A program made the translations under genes and the position numbers. Below are positions 57,994-64,000 of a stretch of 64,000 bases of DNA, in pieces. The DNA is from Mucor racemosus (Eukaryota > Mucoromycota > Mucoromycetes > Mucorales > Mucoraceae), in assembly GCA_027405735.1 (NCBI GenBank), contig JAPEHQ010000005.1, positions 682,001 to 746,000 on the forward strand, in the 5' to 3' direction. Numbering within the stretch: the stretch's first letter is position 1; the number at the start of each line of letters is the position of its first letter. The notes under the pieces were generated by a model. That model was not told where the DNA came from. It did not search any database and saw only the letters and a program-made list of their open reading frames with translations.

Positions 57994-58260
57994 GTTATGT
58001 TATATATATATAAAAAAAATGCGGAAAAAAGAGAAGAAGAAGAAGAAGAGGAAAAAGTTTCAATTTATATTTTTGGTCTTATTTTACCATCTTTGGCAAA
58101 TAAAATAAAATAGAATTCATGGAAACTTCCTATATTACCTTTTTATGTAGTCAGTCACACGAACTATCCATGATTACTACACCATTCTCGTTTTTATCAT
58201 ACTATAGACATTCCTTTTTTACACAACTAGAACCCGCGCGCGACTAAATTGTATACAGAA
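57994..58260. promoter_or_regulatory. Divergent intergenic region between the AT-hook gene and the eight-exon gene
   Basis: 267 bp with a TATATATATA run and a GAAGAAGAAG purine tract beside the AT-hook gene, and a GC-rich CCGCGCGCG patch about 35 bp before the other gene's ATG. It probably holds both promoters. Confidence 0.4.
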
Positions 58261-59912
58261 ATGGGCTTTGCTCTTCCGTAAAGTGCTACAATGGCTATAT
58301 CAAGATCAAAATATTAAATATATGCATTAGATCTACACTTTTCTCGAGTAAAAAGTCGTTTACTCAACTGCTCCCCAGTTTATTAAACCAACAAATATCC
58401 GTAGAGCAAATCAGTCAACATTTGACCACTAATTTGGAGTTATTCAATGAATTTAGTCTTATTTTTTTACAAAACTTAGTTGACCAAACTCTAAACATCA
58501 AACCCATCATTGTATTGACATGTTTTAACACATATTTTGTTGAATATTTAGCCGATAATGAAAAAGATTTGAAAGATGTAGATGAAGCCCGCACGATTAT
58601 GTTTTCATACTGTTTGAAGGTCCGTAATTTGTCCATATATAGTAATACCGTCAGTATTTGTAAAAAATGAAATTTATATACATTAGATTCGTAATACTAG
58701 ACAAGATCTAGACGATATTGAAATCTATCGCGTATTATATTCAATTTTAGATCTATGTGCCCCTTCAATTAGTTTATCTTGGCAAAAGGAACTCGATTTA
58801 TTATCACTGGAAAAGCAAAAAAAAATGTAAATTAAAAATTTTATTGTTTGGGAATTTAGACCCTGATGAACCTGCTCGACTTGTAGCTTGCAAAAGTATG
58901 ATGATTTGATCGAAAATTATATTCGAAATCCAAGTAAATACCCTACGGAAATTACAGAAAGCAATAATGAGCAAGACTTAGATGTGATTACAAGGTGAAA
59001 ATATTCTTTAAAAAATCCTCTAACTGCTTTTTCTAACACTTTTCTTATAGGTTTTTGCTGTTTAATATTTTGTTTGAGTCTAAAATGAAGCCACTTCAAT
59101 TCAAGAATGATAAACGTTTTACAGTAATATGAAAACTGAACCTAAATATCAACAAACACTAACTTTTTATAGTTTTCTGATGCTTGGATTAATATGCTAA
59201 GATATACCTTACATTCACCCTTACATACAAAGTTTAATGTTGTTGTACAATTGACAGAGAAAACCTTATGGAATTTCCAGGTATTATATATGCTAATTAA
59301 TAAACGATCGTAACTAAAGAGACTGAAAGCTTTAATTAGGCTGAACATTTAAATATTGAATCATCACAAAACGCCGCTTTTGATACTGATTTGTGTACTT
59401 TTTCAAATCAACAGGAATTTGACAATACTTTAAGAGAGTGCTTGCAATCATTAAAAGTAACACATTCAATGTACATCAGCACAATTGTGTGCAACCTTAT
59501 TCAATTGATTCAATATGCCCGTATATCATATAACCACGACAGCCAAGTAAGTTTAAATTAGAATATGATAAGACAAAAAAAAACTAATATTTCCCCTCAC
59601 TTCAAGCTTCAGGATCAAATTAATCGAATGAGCCAAGCTATTTGGTTTGAAATTTACCAGTCTTTATTAAGCGATGCAGTATTTGAAACGACCCCCTTTG
59701 AAGGATCACCTACTATAGTTAAATTATTCAAAGTGGCTGCCTGCTATATACAATTTAGATTAACCCTCAAAACACCGCATACTGATTTTCCTATGTCTAT
59801 CTGGGATCATTATTATTTACAAAGATCTATTTTCCTTAAATCGACTGGTATTACAAATGATATCCCAATGATTGAAAAGATGGTTTTCACTTCTACCTCT
59901 GCATTATACTAA
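58261..59912 (+). CDS. Unrecognised helical protein, eight small exons
   Basis: Exons 58261..58277, 58331..58619, 58687..58826, 58887..58994, 59051..59123, 59173..59280, 59340..59546, 59607..59912 join in frame to 415 residues with GT-AG introns of 49-68 bp; continuity over seven junctions makes the model credible. Exon 1 is only 17 nt (MGFALP). The protein is all-helical in appearance and rich in L, S, N: QISVEQISQHLTTNLELFNE, NIKPIIVLTCFNTYFVEYLA, DDIEIYRVLYSILDLCAPSI, MSQAIWFEIYQSLLSDAVFE. No signal peptide, long membrane segment, or catalytic motif is seen. It could be an armadillo-like or scaffold protein, but I cannot name a family. Confidence 0.7.
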
Positions 59913-60950
59913 ATGAATCCCCCCGCACTCCCTCCTCCTCTTCAATGCCAAGACAATCAAGGGAGTTTATACAAAATGTATCATTTTTAGGAGTTGTTTA
60001 TTTGGATGTTATTTACTAAAATCAAGAATATTATGTCACTAAATAGCCACAAGATTGAATCAACTGGTATTATATGGCTTGCTTTGCATTAGGCTATTTA
60101 ATATAAGTAAATAAACTATTGCTATTCAGAATTTAAGGCACTTATTGGCTGATTAACGTTGAAAATGTAGGCCTAAAGGCATCATTTTCATTGACTAGCT
60201 GTGTTTAAAATTATTATTTTGATCCTTGGATTGGCTCCAAATTTTTATGAGTATACACTCATGAAAAAATCCAAAAACAAGTTTTTTCAATTTTTAACCT
60301 CAAAAATAGCATTCAAATACCCAACATTATGAACCAAAAATGCAGGTATAAAGCTAGCGCATATTTGAGAGCTCTTAATGCAAAAGTTTGATATACAAAA
60401 AATAGACTTTCAGGTCAAAAACTGAATTTCAAATGATCGGGCATAACTTTAAGGTTTTAATGTACGTCTTTCGTAAAAGTTACACCAAAAGATGCCGAAT
60501 TAAAAGTACTACAGATGGTTTTAGGCAATTTCTTCCAATTTACTTAATATTTTGTGGTTAAATTTACGGAAAAAAGAGCATGATTGTCAAAAACGCAGGC
60601 TCCGTGGCCATAACTGGGGTTTGATCCGACTAGATTTTTTTTTTTTCAGGAGGGCGAAGCCTTCCTGAAAAAGAAAAAATTCGGTAAAATGTGCATTAAT
60701 TAATGAAAATATGTCATTTCGATTAAAAAATACTAAACACATTAAATCCTAGCTTAAATGTATCTATATTTCCAAGTTATTGTATATATATACATTAGAT
60801 TAAGATCAAATTTGTGTAAATTGAAGAATGAAAAAAAGCAGGTTTATGAGACATTGGATTGTTTTATTGAATCTGTAGTCGATAATTTCAGTTTAATGAC
60901 TTGAGTTAGTGGTGATAATGAGTAATAACTTGGATAAAAAATTTATAAAT
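59913..60950. other. Intergenic region with a strong hairpin
   Basis: No supported gene. From about 60230 it looks like old repeat DNA (AAAATCCAAAAACAAGTTTT, phrases similar in style to repeat B but not homologous at a level I can align). Contains the hairpin at 60636-60679. Confidence 0.45.
60636..60679. terminator. Long hairpin TTTCAGGAGGGC-GAA-GCCTTCCTGAAA
   Basis: A 12-bp stem with one G-T pair and a GAA loop (60644-60670), extended on both sides by a T run paired with an A-rich run. It lies about 280 bp beyond the stop of the minus-strand transposase-like gene. It could mark an element end or an RNA structure; the role is not established. Confidence 0.35.
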
Positions 60951-63900
60951 CTAAGGCGAGTAATGCTTGCAGTTTTTTATATGTTGTTTTCCTGGACATT
61001 TATACATGTTTTCAGGATCAATTGCTTTACATCTGGTACACCTTCTTGTTCTAGGTTTTTTTACAGAATTAATATCAGTTGTCAAAAGTACAGGACCTGC
61101 AATGAGTTGAGAGTGATCAGGCTGTAAAGGATCATCAGATTTTCTCTTGTTTGAAGTTAGTGGAGCAAATGAGAGACTACCTCGAAGAGGTGATGGGAGA
61201 ATAGCAGGAGGAAAAGATGCAGCTGGTCTTTTTGAAGAATCAACTGCGTTCTTAACTTTTTTGATCATCTCTGCATTTTGAGGGATCTTGACACAGTCTT
61301 TGTAGGTATTGTTACTTTGATACTTATTGAAAAAAGATTCAAGAATCTCGGGTATCTTATAAAACACTACTGGCTGCTGATTTTCTTTGAGTTTTCCATT
61401 AGTGTGATTGCAGCGTTTACACCATTCTTGAGCCATTTCCATGAAATCGGGGTTGGTCTTTTCATGCATTTTCAGATCATTGTATATGTTCCAAAACAGT
61501 ATTCTCTCTTCATCTGTATGTACAGGTACAATAGCATACTTCACATTCTGGCAGCTTGCAAGATATTGATACTGGGATAAATTTAATTTCGAGGCTTTAA
61601 TCAATGGTAATGCAGAGAGCTGCAAAACTTGGGTAACCAAGGAATAACTACTAGAATCAACATCACTAGCAATGCCATCATCAGAAACATCTTCAGTATC
61701 AGTAGGCTTGTTTGAAGGCGCATCTTCGTTCTTTGCAGAGTCAGATTCGTTGAATGGCAACATGTTGAAATATGCTCTTGCAACGTCTGATATAGGACAA
61801 ATACCGAAAGTTTCACCTTTTGGATCAAAATGGATAGCATTACCATCAGGATCATGGTAAGATCCTTGTACTGTAAGACCGAGTTCACTTTTTAAATGGT
61901 TGATGCCATGAGTTAGCCAAGGATTGTAATGACCAGTATGCTTTATATTGTATCGATTCAAAGAACCAACCTTGAAGAAAATATTTAGTAACAAGCTCTT
62001 TCATTTAACTTATAATATACTTACATCAGTATTATGTCGAAGCCTATAATCGGCTAATAGACAATTTGTCAATCTAGGGGAAGCATTATACATCGAGAAT
62101 TTCCTTATAATATTGGTGTGAACACCACCCTCCAAACTATTGGTTCCTCTGACACAGCGATAGACTGGGAGACCGAACTCATCAATTCTTCTTGTATAAT
62201 ATAAAGGTACACCAACAGGATCCGAAATATGGCCTTTACTGATTGCATCGAGAATCTTGGCAGCTTGAGATTGACATTGTTTGTCGAACAGTTTTAGACC
62301 AGTCTTGAGATCCAATGAATTACCATAATGGCTAAAGAGAGCTGCAACAACCGGATAAAGTTGCTTTGGAGGAGGAATTGTGCGTCTAATTCGTTTGGAA
62401 ATCCAGCTAGGCCTTGCTTTTACCATACGGTCCCAGGTTATCTGGTTGCGTTTTAAGGCTTCGGTAACCCGTTTCTTGTCTTCTTCATTCACGAGAAACA
62501 AAGCATCTCGAAAACGAGCCATAAACTCCTTGTGCATTCCATGCTTCTCCGAAACCGAGATGAAATCCATTAGGTGAAAAGCGTCTTTAAGCACCAAAGT
62601 TGGAATAGTAGCAGCCTCATCAGCTTGTAAAGGAGTTTCATCTTCAATATCACTTCTGGCTGTACGCAAACAGCGGGTATCGACGTTAATAATCAGGAAC
62701 TCATCCTTAATAGCCTCAAAGGTTATTCTATTTCTATCGGAACTTCTGTTATCGTGGCTACAAATTGGTGCAAGAGCTCTATACTTGAAGACATTCAAGA
62801 CCTTCACCGGCAAACATTTACTACAACCTTCGGCTCTTTCAACAACCTTTCCAACGGCTAATTGGCGACCTCTACATGTATTTGACGTAGCATATAGGTT
62901 GACATACGTGTTAATAGATACAGGTTTCTTAATAATACAATTAAGTTGTGGCAAAGCATCCATTGCGGCATTCAAATGTAAAGCTACATACGCATCATTT
63001 GCAGCATATTCTCTTTGCTCCTTGGTAAGATCGGAGGACTCCCAATCACCGCATCTTATTCCAACTGGCTTTGGTAAGTACTTTCCAAAAATGTCTTGAC
63101 AGAGACTTTGTAATGAGCACCCCTTCAATTTGTCCACGTAGCCTAACTCCAAATACTTGCTGCTTAATTCAATAAAAGCAAATGTATCATAGCTAGCTTT
63201 AGAAATTGCATAATCTCGGGACAGCTTCATAAGATCTTGCTTGACAGAACGTCCAATCTTTACAACATCATTACATTCAAGCAGAGTTTTGAGGTGTCTT
63301 GGTAAGTGAGCTCTTTTCTTCAAATGGAATAAGTAAACATTGTCTTGATGCGCAATTTGTATTAAAGAAACCTTCTGAACGATTGTTTTAGTTCTAATCA
63401 GATTAACATTCCATTCGCAGTCGAAGCCAATGTAAACTGGAATAACTTCGCCGGTATTGGGGTCTGTTTGCAAATAATCAAGAATTCTTGACGCCATTAA
63501 ATCCATCTGTTTGCCTGCTGAAAGATATAAAACTGTGACATTATCAGGGACCTTATAATGAGGGAGATTGGGATTTCCTTCTATTTCACTATTTGTGTGG
63601 ACAACATTTTTTGTCAATGAAGGTATCCATTTTTCCAAAGATTGCTGATCACCAACGACATTATCAGTGTAAAACACCTTTGGCTCGGGTTGTTGGTTTG
63701 CAAGGTATGTCTTCATCATCTGAGCAAAGCTTTCTTCTAATTGGGGAAGTGATTTAGTTGATGCTAAGACCATCATGCGAATTTCTTCAAATTCATTGCA
63801 CAACGTATACAAAGCAGTAAAGATAGAGACACCATTTAATTGTGCGATTTGCTTGATTATCTTAAAAGTATGATCTCCTTTTAGTATAATACCACCAAGC

Positions 63901-64000
63901 TTCATCATCTCAGAATCAACACGGTCCTTGATATTATCCATGTAGCTAGTATACACATATCCAATATAAGAAGCCGAAGGAACACTACCGTTGTAACCTT
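60951..64000 (-). CDS. Transposase-like protein with embedded DEDDy 3'-5' exonuclease (5' partial)
   Basis: Minus strand, running off the window at 64000. Exons >64000..62025 and 61970..60951 join in frame (HNTD/VGSLNRYN); about 997 residues are visible. Visible order: LKGDHTFKIIKQIAQLNGVS (acid at 63875), CNEFEEIRMMVLASTKS, VFYTDNV (acid at 63665); then a WRN-type exonuclease with IGFDCEWN (Asp 63422, Glu 63416), VKIGRSVKQDLMKL (Asp 63236) and YAANDAYVALHL (Tyr, Asp 62996), all DEDDy residues intact; then a helical part and RGTNSLEGGVHTNIIRKF (Glu 62135), SPRLTNCLLADYRLRHN; an acidic linker; and a Cys-rich tail RRCTRCKAIDPENMYKCPG. The GDHTFK / TDN / GTNSxEG spacing resembles a DDE transposase core with a large insertion before the last Glu. 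Exonuclease assignment is sure; transposase assignment is inference. Confidence 0.75.

Noticed and set aside
1..64000. CRISPR arrays, bacterial operons, riboswitches, rRNA genes
   Set aside because: No spaced direct-repeat arrays or rRNA-like sequence were seen, and the intron-rich fungal genes rule out a bacterial context.

Overview
The window looks like a eukaryotic, AT-rich fungal chromosome segment, most likely from the Mucoromycota (Mucor/Absidia/Phycomyces type). The genes are split by introns of roughly 45-80 bp with GTAAGT/GTATGT donors and TAG acceptors. Some promoters carry a TATA box about 60-80 bp before the ATG. The recognisable products are fungal: BRO1/PalA family, secreted M28 aminopeptidase, Tpt1, Clg1-type cyclin, Erb1 and malic enzyme. 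Exon coordinates below were worked out by hand from splice sites and reading-frame continuity. The genus is not determined.

Layout. 1-2834: 3' end of a BRO1-family gene, then a complete six-exon M28 aminopeptidase. 3225-11483: a giant inverted repeat with arms of about 3.1 kb and no net indel, built from two dispersed repeat families called A and B here. 12341-18523: TPT1, a polyQ cyclin (minus strand) and ERB1, the last two sharing a divergent promoter. 18524-53582: a 35 kb mobile-element graveyard. It holds repeat A and B copies split by a hAT transposon (8-bp target duplication), an APE-type LINE (12-bp target duplication), four solo LTRs with target duplications (one degenerate), a hAT-derived MITE and a pogo-like MITE, plus one zinc-finger gene of probable mobile origin. 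53583-60000: mitochondrial-type malic enzyme, an AT-hook protein and an unrecognised eight-exon gene. 60951-64000: the 3' part of a large transposase-like gene in which a complete DEDDy 3'-5' exonuclease lies between the second and third acidic residues of a DDE-like core.

The housekeeping genes are unrelated to one another in pathway (ESCRT/pH signalling, protein digestion, tRNA splicing, cyclin-CDK signalling, 60S biogenesis, pyruvate metabolism). The repeat region can be read as strata. A and B are old. B carries a DNA-level copy of part of a cytoplasmic dynein intermediate-chain gene. LTR elements, then the LINE and hAT elements, inserted into them, and in several cases the uninterrupted paralogous copy in the same window serves as the empty site.

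The strongest candidates for something undescribed are the exonuclease-containing transposase, the homogenised inverted repeat, the dynein-carrying repeat B, and the LINE whose two ORFs are in one frame separated by a single TAG directly followed by ATG.
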